This document shows, piece by piece, positions 1 to 9,420 of a DNA stretch of 55,871 nt. The DNA is from a virus. The position numbers and the translations under genes are program-made. Below the pieces are notes generated by a model, which was given only the letters and a program-made list of their open reading frames with translations, had not been told where the DNA came from and made no database searches. Each line of letters starts with the position of its first letter. Within the stretch, counting starts at the first letter, position 1. The stretch lies in IMG/VR virus record IMGVR_UViG_3300044950_000794, positions 1-55,871 of that record, one strand, 5' to 3'.

Positions 1-132
1 CCCCGCTAGACTTCTCGCCTGCTCCGGGGAGATTGTGGCAAACGCGCGACCCTTCCCCTCGGGAGGACACGCGCCATCCTGCACCGTGTAGAGAATCTCC
101 CCGGTCGAGATTACATAACAAGCATGCATCAT
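1..132 (-). CDS. small tail-region protein, partial (runs off window start)
   Basis: Begins with ATG overlapping the TGA of the upstream glycine-rich tail protein (ATGA junction) and stays open to the window edge, 44 codons visible. The N-terminus reads MMHACYVISTGEILYTVQDG. It is translationally coupled at the distal end of the tail operon, where small tail-tip or fibre-associated proteins usually sit. I do not recognise the family and the C-terminus is missing. Confidence 0.6.
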   Translation of the reverse strand, partial: MMHACYVISTGEILYTVQDGACPPEGKGRAFATISPEQARSLAG

Positions 133-2216
133 ACCCACTCCGATAGTTTGTAAAAGTTGTATTCATAGGTGACAGCCAAGGCAGAAACAGACAAGTCAAC
201 AGGGGTCTTGTCGGATATGAAGGTTGCCGTGCAGCCATCCCACAGACGCACATACGCGCCGGACACATGCGTCTCTACGTTGCCAAGACTTAACTTACCC
301 CCCGAACCTCCAAACACGCAGATAACCCAAAGACCCGCGCCGTAGTTCGGAAACGTAACTACGGCATTATCAGCCTTCGTCATTGTTCCAGTGAACGTGG
401 GCTGCAAAGGCAAGACGTTAGCGGGAACCAGCACGTCTGTTCGTGCCGCGTATTTCAGAATACCCGGCGCACCCGCGCCGCCGTCTCCCCCAAGTTCCGC
501 GCCTTGGTCTTGCCCTGCGGAACCCGCACCCCCCGCACCGATAGTCACTACCAGCTTTGGCGTGGTCAGCGCGGACACGTCGTAATCCAGAATACTGTTC
601 AGAATCGCAGCACTACCTCCGTCGCCACCCTTCTCTGTGCCACCGCCGCCACCGCCACCAGAGCCGTAACCCGACCCATTGCCTCCGTTCCCGCCTACGG
701 TAGCCGCTGCACCCCCCGCGCCACCTGAGCCTAGTGCCGAACTTCCGCCAGCCCAGCCGCTATCGTCTGCGTGGATAGTGGTTGATCGCAGACCGCCAGC
801 GGAGGTCCAAGAGATACCCGTATTGGTTACACCATCCCAAAGCTGAACAGTCGTAGCACCGCCCGTGGTGGCGTTGATCGCAACCTGTGAACTGATAGTT
901 GTGCCGCCCGCTCCACCACCGCCGCCACCTAGAACTTGCAAACTGATTAGTTTAGTGCCAGCAGGCAAAGTGATGGTTTGAGAGGCGGTCACGTCTACGA
1001 GGGTTGGTGCGGTGACACCTGTAACATAGTGTCTGGCGTTGACACTTTTGTAGCCCGTCTGCGACGTGATCTGTAGATACTGAGGAATGCCGCCAATGTC
1101 CTTACCCGCAACAAAGCCAAAACCCGCAACACCGGGGGACTCCTCGGTTCTCCCCATGAAGATGCCATCGTTAAACGTGTCAAAAGCAGAATCCTTTCCC
1201 AAGACCAACGCCCCGGTAACGCTGTCAATCACCAAGGACTCGGTTACCTCAAGGTGCCGCGCGTTCATTATCCCGATGTTCGCCTTGCCCGCGTCAATCT
1301 GTGTAATGTGGGCGTTATTGATCAGTGCGTTCCCTATCTGCGCGGAACTGGTGATGATGTTTGACGCGATAGTCTGCCACCAAGCGTTGCTTGTCGCGGG
1401 GGCAGTGGGCGGGGCGTTAGGCCCCGTGGCGACGTGATCGACAAGCGCGACCCATGCCCCGGCGAGTGTAGTAACAGAGTCCCCGACGAGGTAAACGCCA
1501 GACAAGGACCAAGCCCCTCGGAACACGTTGCGTGTCGCCCCCGCTACGGCTGTTGTCCTGTTGATACGAGTCAGACCAAGCACCTGTGTTGCTGAACCGC
1601 AGACCGCCGTGATGTACATTTGCTCTGCCGCGCCAAGATCGCCCTCGGTAACATAGCAGACGCTACCATCACCTACGATAGGGACGCCCCAAGGACGCAG
1701 AACGCCTTGGTCTGTGTCCAGTGCTGCGCCGTTAGATGCAAAGAAACTGACCGGGGCGTTGGACTGCCGAACGGCGGTTATAGCAATCGTTTGAGACGCC
1801 GGGGAGGCCACCCCGTCTACGAACGTGAAACCAACGGCGGAGGGGATTAATGCCATACCTACGCCGTTGGCTCCCTGACGCGCTTTCGCCAAGCTGAACC
1901 GCGCGGTAAGGTCAGGGAAGCCAGACCGTGTTGCAAGGATATCGACAAACCCCGTGTCGTTGGACAAGGCGGTGACACGGTAGGTGCGTAATACGAGGTT
2001 GCCCGTGACCCCCGGTCCCGCCACGGCGGAAAAGGTCCACGCCGTGCTATCGTCCGACGTGCCTAGAACCACACTCGCTGTAGTCAAAGCCCCGGAGAAA
2101 TTCCCCCCGGAGCCGTCAGTTGCGGTAGCCACCATGTAGCTACTTTGCGTCAACGACAGCGCCACTGTGTCATTGACGTCTATAATAGAAATAGAGCCAG
2201 TAGCTACAATGGTCAT
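129..2216 (-). CDS. tail tip/fibre protein with glycine-rich C-terminal half
   Basis: A 695-residue structural protein in the distal tail operon. The first ~20 residues (MTIVATGSISIIDVNDTVAL) closely match the start of the 489-residue tail protein two genes upstream, suggesting a shared attachment segment. The middle (around residues 285-330, SAQIGNALINNAHITQIDAG) resembles the stem-like segment seen near the end of lambda J-type central fibre proteins. A long glycine-rich stretch follows (roughly residues 430-590, with runs of six to eight Gly), as in glycine-rich tips of siphophage receptor-binding proteins. No catalytic motif was seen. Adhesion or host recognition is inferred from position and composition. 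Confidence 0.8.
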   Translation of the reverse strand: MTIVATGSISIIDVNDTVALSLTQSSYMVATATDGSGGNFSGALTTASVVLGTSDDSTAWTFSAVAGPGVTGNLVLRTYRVTALSNDTGFVDILATRSGFPDLTARFSLAKARQGANGVGMALIPSAVGFTFVDGVASPASQTIAITAVRQSNAPVSFFASNGAALDTDQGVLRPWGVPIVGDGSVCYVTEGDLGAAEQMYITAVCGSATQVLGLTRINRTTAVAGATRNVFRGAWSLSGVYLVGDSVTTLAGAWVALVDHVATGPNAPPTAPATSNAWWQTIASNIITSSAQIGNALINNAHITQIDAGKANIGIMNARHLEVTESLVIDSVTGALVLGKDSAFDTFNDGIFMGRTEESPGVAGFGFVAGKDIGGIPQYLQITSQTGYKSVNARHYVTGVTAPTLVDVTASQTITLPAGTKLISLQVLGGGGGGAGGTTISSQVAINATTGGATTVQLWDGVTNTGISWTSAGGLRSTTIHADDSGWAGGSSALGSGGAGGAAATVGGNGGNGSGYGSGGGGGGGTEKGGDGGSAAILNSILDYDVSALTTPKLVVTIGAGGAGSAGQDQGAELGGDGGAGAPGILKYAARTDVLVPANVLPLQPTFTGTMTKADNAVVTFPNYGAGLWVICVFGGSGGKLSLGNVETHVSGAYVRLWDGCTATFISDKTPVDLSVSALAVTYEYNFYKLSEWV

Positions 2217-2218
2217 GG

Positions 2219-3625
2219 TCAGCCCGCCGTGTAGGCGGTGTTAAGCATGAACACCGTCTGCAATGTCGCGCCATTGATATAGTACGCCCGGTAGTATCGG
2301 GTAAGCACAAACGCTTCTGAGGTTGCGGGGATGTTTGCCGATACCGCCACGTTCACGCAGGCCAGACGCCATGTTACGTTGTCGTTCGAGCATTCAATTC
2401 GGATAGTTCCAGCCACATCGGCATACGCGAAAACCCGAAACTTGTTGTATCTGTGAGCCGCGCCCGCCACTACGCCCACGTCTCGGACCGCGCCCGTCAC
2501 GACTGCGCTGGCCGCTTGGGCCGTTACGCTTTCGTTGAAAAACACGTTATCTTGGGAGGTGGTCGTAGCGGTAACTGTGCCTGACACGGGAACAGTGCCG
2601 ATCACGTTCACCCCCAAACCTTGCCCCGCTACCGACTGCCCCCGCCCAGAGGTGATTTCAGCGGTCAGTTCCGCGTAGTCGGTGCACGACACAAACTGTA
2701 GCTGTAGGTTGATGTTCGCGGGGGCTGCGGCGAGTGCGCAACGACCAGAAGACGAGGTATAATCCCCTGAAAATACCGTCCCGTTCAGTTCGAACGTGTT
2801 CGCATCGACAACCGTGATCACGTAGTTCCCACGGACGCCTGTGATACCGTTGAGTGCCTCCACCCAAACGGTGCTGCTGGTGGTGTAGCCGTGAGCGGTG
2901 CATGTTAGGCGAACTACCCCAGCCGTGCCCGATATAGCCCCGGTGATGTTCTTCCACGCGGCCATATTGTGTGACCGGATGCGCAGCTTGTAGACGGCGT
3001 TGGGGTCTGGAACTTGTTGCTGTCTCACGTAGCTATTTGCCCGAGACGTGGCACTGTCAATCACACGCGAATGAAAGTAAGTCTCGTCCGAGAACGGCTC
3101 AATCTCCAACAGCGAGTAGGTGGTCGTTGTGACGATTGTTGCCGCAGAACTCAACAAAGGACGCAAGCCTGAATTCTGCACCTCGTAGATCATCTGGGTG
3201 ACCGTCATTGTTGACGCGCCGCCAATGGCTATCGCCATGGATGATTTTCCGTCAGGGATACCCGTCACGGGGTCAACGGACACCGCCTCGATCCGGTGGT
3301 GGGTATTCGCCTGCCGGGGGGTTCCTGTCTGCACCCCGGCCATCACGCGGAAAGGAACACTAAACGTCTCCTTTCCTAGAAGTTCGGCGTAACCGCCTGC
3401 CGTGGTGCCAGATGCGATAGTCAGAACCCCGTCGGCCACCGTCGCAGTCGTGCCACCGGATACCGTCACGTCCCAGTTCGTTGCAAGGGCTTGCCCGAAA
3501 CTGTCACGGAATTTCTTTTGGATAGACGACACCTGACTGACAGGCGTGTGGACCCCGTCGTTGTCGATACTCGCCATGGACAACGATGCGCCGTTGCTGT
3601 CTCTTACTGCGATATTATTAGCCAT
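2219..3625 (-). CDS. distal tail structural protein
   Basis: A protein of 468 residues starting MANNIAVRDSNGASLSM. The ATG at 3625 is preferred over an upstream in-frame start because AAGGA lies a proper distance before it. The sequence is rich in Ser, Thr, Val and Gly, predicted beta-rich, with no membrane segment or enzyme motif. An internal segment around residues 235-300 resembles an immunoglobulin-like repeat of the sort found in phage fibres. It lies between two tail proteins that share an N-terminal segment, so a baseplate/fibre role is likely. The family is not recognised. Confidence 0.75.
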   Translation of the reverse strand: MANNIAVRDSNGASLSMASIDNDGVHTPVSQVSSIQKKFRDSFGQALATNWDVTVSGGTTATVADGVLTIASGTTAGGYAELLGKETFSVPFRVMAGVQTGTPRQANTHHRIEAVSVDPVTGIPDGKSSMAIAIGGASTMTVTQMIYEVQNSGLRPLLSSAATIVTTTTYSLLEIEPFSDETYFHSRVIDSATSRANSYVRQQQVPDPNAVYKLRIRSHNMAAWKNITGAISGTAGVVRLTCTAHGYTTSSTVWVEALNGITGVRGNYVITVVDANTFELNGTVFSGDYTSSSGRCALAAAPANINLQLQFVSCTDYAELTAEITSGRGQSVAGQGLGVNVIGTVPVSGTVTATTTSQDNVFFNESVTAQAASAVVTGAVRDVGVVAGAAHRYNKFRVFAYADVAGTIRIECSNDNVTWRLACVNVAVSANIPATSEAFVLTRYYRAYYINGATLQTVFMLNTAYTAG

Positions 3626-3686
3626 TCTAGTTTCCTTACGTGTCAAAGGTGTGCGTAGGCGTCTAGCGCCAAGGTGTTATAGCAGC

Positions 3687-5156
3687 TTATGGGCGATCAG
3701 CGGAGAACTTAATTGCACCCTTCGCGTCGATTTCGTCACCAATGACCGTCAGTGCCGCCGCCGCCGCTGTGGTTACCGATGCAGCCTTGCAGATAAACAG
3801 CTTGGCACCCACTGCGTCGTTCGCCACGGCGGGGGCTGGCCAGTTGGTGTAGTTCAAGAAGGTGTTGGTGGACGGAGTGCGGATGGTGATAGTGTTGGCC
3901 GTGCCGGAGGCAACCTCGTAGAACCGCTCGGATAGTCCGGGGTAGACCACCTTGATAATGTCGCCCGCAGCCACAGTGATGTTGGCACCGTCATAGGTGA
4001 TGACCGCTGAAACACCCGTGGTGTTTACGGTCACGTTGCGGCCACCCGCCTGCGCGGTGCGGGTAGTGTCGATGAATGCCCCACGCTTTCCTGCCCGATT
4101 CCAGAATTCCCAATAGAACGTCCAGCCCGTCAAAGACGCAATCGGCACACCGCCGTAGAACATGGATACGGTCAAATCGGTCGTGCCGACCCCATTCTGG
4201 AATTTGTCGCCAGCCGTCGAGTTGACAATACCTGTGTAAGGATCGGAAATATCGTAGATCGGGAAGGTGCGTTGATACACCGTCAAGTCGGCATCCCGCA
4301 CCTCGACGCGCAACACGTCAGAGTTCAAAATGGCCGACTCGGACACAACCAACGTATTGTGTGCGGACCATGCCGCTGCCGCAGGAAGGTTGACGCCTAT
4401 GTCGCCGCCCGCAGCCGTTGGCACTGTCATCGCAGTAGTTGTTTTCAGTCCGTATTCCGTGTTCCACGGTGCCCCCGTGACAATCTGGGTGGAGCCGTTG
4501 TTCTCAAACCATCTGTAGGTGATACCCGTCGTATCAACACCCGCTTGGCGCATGAGGTTGGCCTGAACGGCAATGACATTTTTGGTGGCTCCGGTGGCCT
4601 TTTCGATCACCGTGCCGCCCGTCAACTGAACATACACCGCGTTGGTGCCTGTTTTGACAAGTCCCAAAGTCGTGGAAACTGCGACACGACTGACCAAAGA
4701 GGTCACGGGGTCAGTGTAATCCCCCTCAAACCACATAACAACCTGCGCAAGATTGTCCAGCAGGTTCGACTTGATCGCCAATGTGGAGCCAGCCCCATTG
4801 TGAACTGCGGTGAAGGTGAGTCCCGCCCCGGACACGAATGCAGCGGCCATGCGCGCGTCACTGCTGACCAGCGCGGCGGTGCCCGTGATCGGGTTTATCA
4901 AGTCGATGGTCCAGCGGCGATTGGTCAGTTGCCCAACAATGTCCGACGATGACCCGACACCCGGCAAGTAGACCTTTGCCGTGAGCAACAACCCGGTGCT
5001 GCTGTTCGCCGTAGTCCAGTCAGGGCTATACGCGGTGCTGCTCTCGTCCTTTGTGAACGTCTGCTGTGTGCCGGGAGCAGAAATGAGGATCGGGCTGAGT
5101 GCCCGCGCGTCATTGTTGTCAACGATAGTGATTTGTCCGGCTGCTACGATTGTCAT
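3687..5156 (-). CDS. tail tip/fibre protein
   Basis: A protein of 489 residues directly downstream of the J-like gene, with ribosome site GGGGA before its ATG. The first residues MTIVAAGQITIVDNNDARAL are nearly the same as the start of the glycine-rich tail protein downstream, then the two diverge. The rest is beta-rich with several repeat-like stretches, consistent with a fibre shaft. Presumed to decorate or extend the tail tip; host-range determinants may lie here. No enzyme motif is visible. Confidence 0.75.
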   Translation of the reverse strand: MTIVAAGQITIVDNNDARALSPILISAPGTQQTFTKDESSTAYSPDWTTANSSTGLLLTAKVYLPGVGSSSDIVGQLTNRRWTIDLINPITGTAALVSSDARMAAAFVSGAGLTFTAVHNGAGSTLAIKSNLLDNLAQVVMWFEGDYTDPVTSLVSRVAVSTTLGLVKTGTNAVYVQLTGGTVIEKATGATKNVIAVQANLMRQAGVDTTGITYRWFENNGSTQIVTGAPWNTEYGLKTTTAMTVPTAAGGDIGVNLPAAAAWSAHNTLVVSESAILNSDVLRVEVRDADLTVYQRTFPIYDISDPYTGIVNSTAGDKFQNGVGTTDLTVSMFYGGVPIASLTGWTFYWEFWNRAGKRGAFIDTTRTAQAGGRNVTVNTTGVSAVITYDGANITVAAGDIIKVVYPGLSERFYEVASGTANTITIRTPSTNTFLNYTNWPAPAVANDAVGAKLFICKAASVTTAAAAALTVIGDEIDAKGAIKFSADRP

Positions 5157-5167
5157 GTCTTAGTCCC

Positions 5168-8100
5168 CTATGGTGATACTATGTCGCAGAAGAAGGTTGC
5201 GCGGCTGTTTATTTGGTCGATGCTCACACTGAGGTTCTTGTAACCCCCAGCCGAATACAGTGCGTTAAACGTCGCGTCGTCGTTAGGCGGGGCCGACGCG
5301 ACGACGGACACCCTACGCCATCGAAACCACGACGCGGGGGTGATCGTTGTGACCTCTGCCCCGTTCTTGAACAGTCGCGCGCTCAGTAGCGTGGTTTGCC
5401 CCATACCCACCTTAAACGAGGTACCATTGGAGGACTCTATACCAACGGTGAAGTTAAATCCAGTCTCGAAATAGATAGACCACGCCAAGGGGGTGCCCGT
5501 TAGGATATAGCTGTTTCCATCCGTAGTATTTCGGTAAACCGCGTTCTGTGCCCAAGCGGCCCCAAGCCCCCCCTGTGTCGGCGGCGTGGAGAACGCTCCA
5601 ACATAGTTAATTGACGGCACAAGACTGTTGGCGGCCACCTGTGATATAGCAATCTGTGAGCCATTCACCCATACGTAGGCCCCTGCCCCCACTTCACCGT
5701 TGGCCCCGAATACAAGGTCACCGGAGGCGTCCAACACGTTCAAGCCTCGTCCGTCCACGTCAGTGTTGACGACCGCGTGAGTCGTGGCCTGCCCGACGTA
5801 TACCAGTCCCGACCTAACCAATGGCGTGCCATGTGCCACCGTACGCGCCCAGAAATGCCGTGTCTCCCCGGTGCCAAGTCCTACCATAGTGAACCTCTCG
5901 GACGGAGTAGCACCGGCCAGAACCGCCGTCGCCTCCACACCGGTGGCACTTGAGTAAATCTCAACCTCCTTGAACGACGGTAGGTCCGAGGGGTTTACCC
6001 ACTTCACTTGGATTTGCCGTATACCCCCGACAACGACGGGGGATGACACGTTAGGCATGATATAGTCCGCAGGCCTTCCCGTGACGTCAAACACAAGGAG
6101 GCTTGTGTCATTTGATTTGCGACCAGTTCCATCGTATGCACGTAAGACTGCATGATATCTTGCCCCCGCTACTAGGTCTGGGAGCGTCACGGTGTTATTC
6201 ATCCGCAGATCAATGGTCCTCCACTCCTGCCCACGTATGCGGTAGGACAACTCATACCCGCGCACGCGCGGGTCAGTGTGGCGTGTGAATGCAAGCTGCA
6301 CACTCGGGCTGTCAGCCGCACCCGGTGCGGGCGCTACGAACTCAGCCACCCGGAAGTTCTGTGGGACGGGTAAGGCCCCGGTGGGCATAAGCGGCTCCGG
6401 GAAGGATGGTAACTCGTAGCCACCCTCAATGATGCCATACTTGGAAGGATCATGCTGTAGTGCTGTTATCTCATACTGGTCCTTGCCCACTTCTCGGTTT
6501 GCCAGCACACGCCATAGCGTGTCGGGGCCGCTGATCTTACGCAAGGCCCAGATAGTTTCCAAGGGATTGGCGGTGAGTTCGGGCAGTGCAACACTAACGT
6601 CTATCACTGCCGTGCTGCCGCTGGCAGACGTGACGGTCCTATAGTGCAGCGCGCGTTGCTTGTCGTGGATCACCAGTTCGTATGCTTGCCCCGGATCAAG
6701 GTAGACAGACCGGTCTAGTGTCACGGTGTTGGTGGTGTACCCCGACAAGCGCCCGCCCATGGAGACGCCCATGGTCGATGGGTCCATGACGCGCACTACA
6801 CTCCCCGGCCCTATGTCGAAGTGATCGGGACCGGCCACGTACGTGATAACCTCACTCTCCATCCTTTCGGTGTATAGAAGCCACCGCCCGGCCCGAACCG
6901 CTTGCGCCCGGCTGGTACACCCGAAAGCGATAATGTCGGTAGGCCGCAGCCCGTTTTTGAAGATGCCCTCACGGTCGTCAACCGTTACCACATCGCGTTT
7001 GTAGAAATTGGCAGGGTTGTTATAGGTCACGTTCACCCTGTTGTGCACGGTCAAAAGGCTTGCCCCTTTGTAGGAGAACTCACCGTCAACGGTGTTGGCG
7101 CGTGTCACGGTAACCTCCGGGTCGCGGGGCATGTCAGCCGTGAACATAACGCTGCCTAGGGCATAATAAATCATGCCCCTGAACACACTGGACATAGCGT
7201 TCAGCAGTTGGTAGGCCTCAAAGCGCGTGCTAATATAGGCGTTGAATGAGAAGCGCGGCTCAAGGCTTCCGTCCCCATTATCCACCAGAGGGGCGCAATA
7301 CTGGCTGATGGCATATAGCGTAGTGTCGTCAAGGTAGGTTTCCGGTATGTACCGGCCAAGGCCCCACCGCTCATTTCGCATCACCGCTCGCAAGCACCAC
7401 GCGGGGCAGTCAGTCCATTCCTCTTTGAACGCACCGTTCCATATGCCGGTGTACACCCGTGTAATAGGGTCAAAGTTGACAGGCACCGGGCAAATCAGAC
7501 CCTCGACTAGCACAGCGCGCGACGGGATATTGTTGCCGAACTGCTCCGCGCTAGCGGATATCGCAAGAAGGGCGGTGTGTGGGTACACGAACTTTTGGTC
7601 AATGATCTGGGTGTATGAGAAGAAGTGCACTTCATTGGCGAGTTCAGTGCTGTCAACGGCATCGTCAGTCTCGCGCACAACACGAACGTTCCATGGTCCA
7701 GCGCCCGTCAGGTTGAACCGGTGGGCTAGGAACGTGGGGCTGGTACACTTCTGGTTTGACAGGACGAAGGGGCTACCGGATATGTCGATCCAGCTTCCGC
7801 CAGATGGCTGGTACTGTACGCGGTAGCTTACGTCGGTGACCAGCATATCGCCTTTTTCTTTGTTCAGCTTCCATAGCTGGGGTATCTTTATCTGCACCCG
7901 CACTGCGTCGGTAAGCTGCTCATTGATAGTCCGAACCACGGGTGTGGCCTTGACAACGTGTGTGTCAACCACAATCTCTGCCTCCTGAGAGGAAAAGCCG
8001 GGGATGGCGCTTTGGTCTGGCAGGCCTAGACGTGTGTGGTAGGTCACGCCCTTGAAGTTAAGAGCGCCCCCTTCGTCATACAACGGTACTTCGTTCAGAT

Positions 8101-8284
8101 ACGGCGCACTGATAGACTTGATAGGCCCCTCGCATATAGCCTCAAGCAGGCGAATAACGTGGTTTGACTGTAGGGTGTTGGCGTCAGTTCTGGGGGAACT
8201 GCCCGCCTTGCCGCCCGCCCCATGGGCCACCGTGGAGAACCCATCCACAGCCCCGAAGTCCTGAACAAACGAGTTAATTCCCAT
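5168..8284 (-). CDS. J: tip attachment protein J (central tail fibre)
   Basis: A protein of 1038 residues. The start is placed at MGINSFVQDFGAVDGFS, just after the stop of the I-like gene; the longer open frame upstream has no start support. The N-terminal half matches the lambda J-type hub (LLEAICEGPIKS, NEVPLYDEGGALNFKG, LEPRFSFNAYISTR). The middle contains fibronectin-III-like segments (around residues 585-760), and the C-terminal third resembles the central-fibre stem/tip. Length is close to lambda J (1132). It forms the baseplate hub and central fibre and normally binds the host receptor. Copy 1 of the dispersed palindrome falls in this gene, reading PAPGAADS. Confidence 0.9.
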   Translation of the reverse strand: MGINSFVQDFGAVDGFSTVAHGAGGKAGSSPRTDANTLQSNHVIRLLEAICEGPIKSISAPYLNEVPLYDEGGALNFKGVTYHTRLGLPDQSAIPGFSSQEAEIVVDTHVVKATPVVRTINEQLTDAVRVQIKIPQLWKLNKEKGDMLVTDVSYRVQYQPSGGSWIDISGSPFVLSNQKCTSPTFLAHRFNLTGAGPWNVRVVRETDDAVDSTELANEVHFFSYTQIIDQKFVYPHTALLAISASAEQFGNNIPSRAVLVEGLICPVPVNFDPITRVYTGIWNGAFKEEWTDCPAWCLRAVMRNERWGLGRYIPETYLDDTTLYAISQYCAPLVDNGDGSLEPRFSFNAYISTRFEAYQLLNAMSSVFRGMIYYALGSVMFTADMPRDPEVTVTRANTVDGEFSYKGASLLTVHNRVNVTYNNPANFYKRDVVTVDDREGIFKNGLRPTDIIAFGCTSRAQAVRAGRWLLYTERMESEVITYVAGPDHFDIGPGSVVRVMDPSTMGVSMGGRLSGYTTNTVTLDRSVYLDPGQAYELVIHDKQRALHYRTVTSASGSTAVIDVSVALPELTANPLETIWALRKISGPDTLWRVLANREVGKDQYEITALQHDPSKYGIIEGGYELPSFPEPLMPTGALPVPQNFRVAEFVAPAPGAADSPSVQLAFTRHTDPRVRGYELSYRIRGQEWRTIDLRMNNTVTLPDLVAGARYHAVLRAYDGTGRKSNDTSLLVFDVTGRPADYIMPNVSSPVVVGGIRQIQVKWVNPSDLPSFKEVEIYSSATGVEATAVLAGATPSERFTMVGLGTGETRHFWARTVAHGTPLVRSGLVYVGQATTHAVVNTDVDGRGLNVLDASGDLVFGANGEVGAGAYVWVNGSQIAISQVAANSLVPSINYVGAFSTPPTQGGLGAAWAQNAVYRNTTDGNSYILTGTPLAWSIYFETGFNFTVGIESSNGTSFKVGMGQTTLLSARLFKNGAEVTTITPASWFRWRRVSVVASAPPNDDATFNALYSAGGYKNLSVSIDQINSRATFFCDIVSP
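6317..6329. repeat. dispersed palindrome, copy 1
   Basis: CGCACCCGGTGCG inside the J-like gene; no further copy was found between here and the left window edge. Confidence 0.85.
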
Positions 8285-8286
8285 GA

Positions 8287-9414
8287 CTATCTGCCACCTA
8301 CATCGGTAGTTGTGAAGTTGCCGTTGCCGTCGTTGGTGTTGGTATACCCTACGTTTGCGCCGGGGGCGTCTGAGTAGTTTCCGAGAGTGGCTGTCACCAC
8401 GGTCTCGGAAACCACTGGCCCGTTGGTAAGTGTGAGGTTCAGCTTTGAGGTGTAACCTCTTTTCGCAGAGAACCCCGCATTCCATATCACCTGCACAGTG
8501 TCCGTCTGCGCGGATGGGTTGACGTAGAACGTAACCGCGCCCGCACCCGCTATGGTCTTAACAGTTCCAGAGAACGTGGGGAATGTGCCTATAGCCACCT
8601 TGGCCGCACCGTCCAACGAGGCGTGAGTTACGCTGAACCCCGTTGGCAGGGACAGAAGATCAAGCATGTCCACCACGTTACCCCGCCCACCGGCTAGGGG
8701 CGTATCAGGGTCTCGCGGGGTAGTGATCACTGGGTAGACCCTGTAGTAGGGCAGGTGCACGGCGGGGTTACTCACCTCGTTGTCGAGAGGGTCTCCCAGT
8801 AACATTTCAACGTCAAGGCTTGCGCTTACGACAACTGTACCCACCATCATCTTACCAAACACCAGCCCAAGCACGCCACCTTGCTCGGTGACGTTTACGG
8901 GGCCATTGAATACATAGGATTGCTTTTCTTCCTCTGCTTTGTTGGCTTTCATAGAGGGCGTTAAGAGAATGCCAACACCCTGTAGGATAAGACCGGCCCC
9001 CATGGTAGCTAGAGTGCCGTAGGTAGACCCAGTTAGCCCGAACAGGCCCGGAAGCACCGTGGCCAAAGTCCCGCCAGAAAGAAAGAAAGCTGCGCCTATG
9101 ATAAGACCCCCGATAATGGCCATCAACAGGCCCTTGCCCTTCTTGGCACCCACGGCTTCAGGCATGATATGCAGTTCTTCGCCGGTGAACCCGAGCGTCA
9201 ACCTGTCAGCTGGTAGGTCTCTCTCCCGCTTGCCACGAACAGCCGTCACGAAGTAACGGCCCTCCTTGAAGCGCTTGATGAAGCCGGGGAAGTTCACCTC
9301 AATCAGGCGTAGCGCCTCAGCGGGCGTCTTGAACACCAACTCAAGGGTGTCCCCGACACCCTCTGCTAGATGACCGAACAGCCGAACTGTCCTAAGCGTT
9401 GCCGGTGCGCTCAT
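8287..9414 (-). CDS. I: tail assembly protein I
   Basis: A protein of 375 residues matching the lambda gpI family. An N-terminal ubiquitin-like region (VRLFGHLAEGVGDTLEL, FVTAVRG) is followed by a glycine-rich hydrophobic stretch near residues 95-155 (LLMAIIGGLIIGAAFFLSGG), typical of this family, and the conserved GPVNVTEQGG / GLVFGKMMVG motifs. It is longer than lambda gpI (~220), with an extra C-terminal beta-rich domain of about 150 residues. It works with K- and J-like proteins to assemble the tail tip; the L-K-I-J gene order is intact here. Confidence 0.88.
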   Translation of the reverse strand: MSAPATLRTVRLFGHLAEGVGDTLELVFKTPAEALRLIEVNFPGFIKRFKEGRYFVTAVRGKRERDLPADRLTLGFTGEELHIMPEAVGAKKGKGLLMAIIGGLIIGAAFFLSGGTLATVLPGLFGLTGSTYGTLATMGAGLILQGVGILLTPSMKANKAEEEKQSYVFNGPVNVTEQGGVLGLVFGKMMVGTVVVSASLDVEMLLGDPLDNEVSNPAVHLPYYRVYPVITTPRDPDTPLAGGRGNVVDMLDLLSLPTGFSVTHASLDGAAKVAIGTFPTFSGTVKTIAGAGAVTFYVNPSAQTDTVQVIWNAGFSAKRGYTSKLNLTLTNGPVVSETVVTATLGNYSDAPGANVGYTNTNDGNGNFTTTDVGGR

Positions 9415-9420
9415 AGCGTA

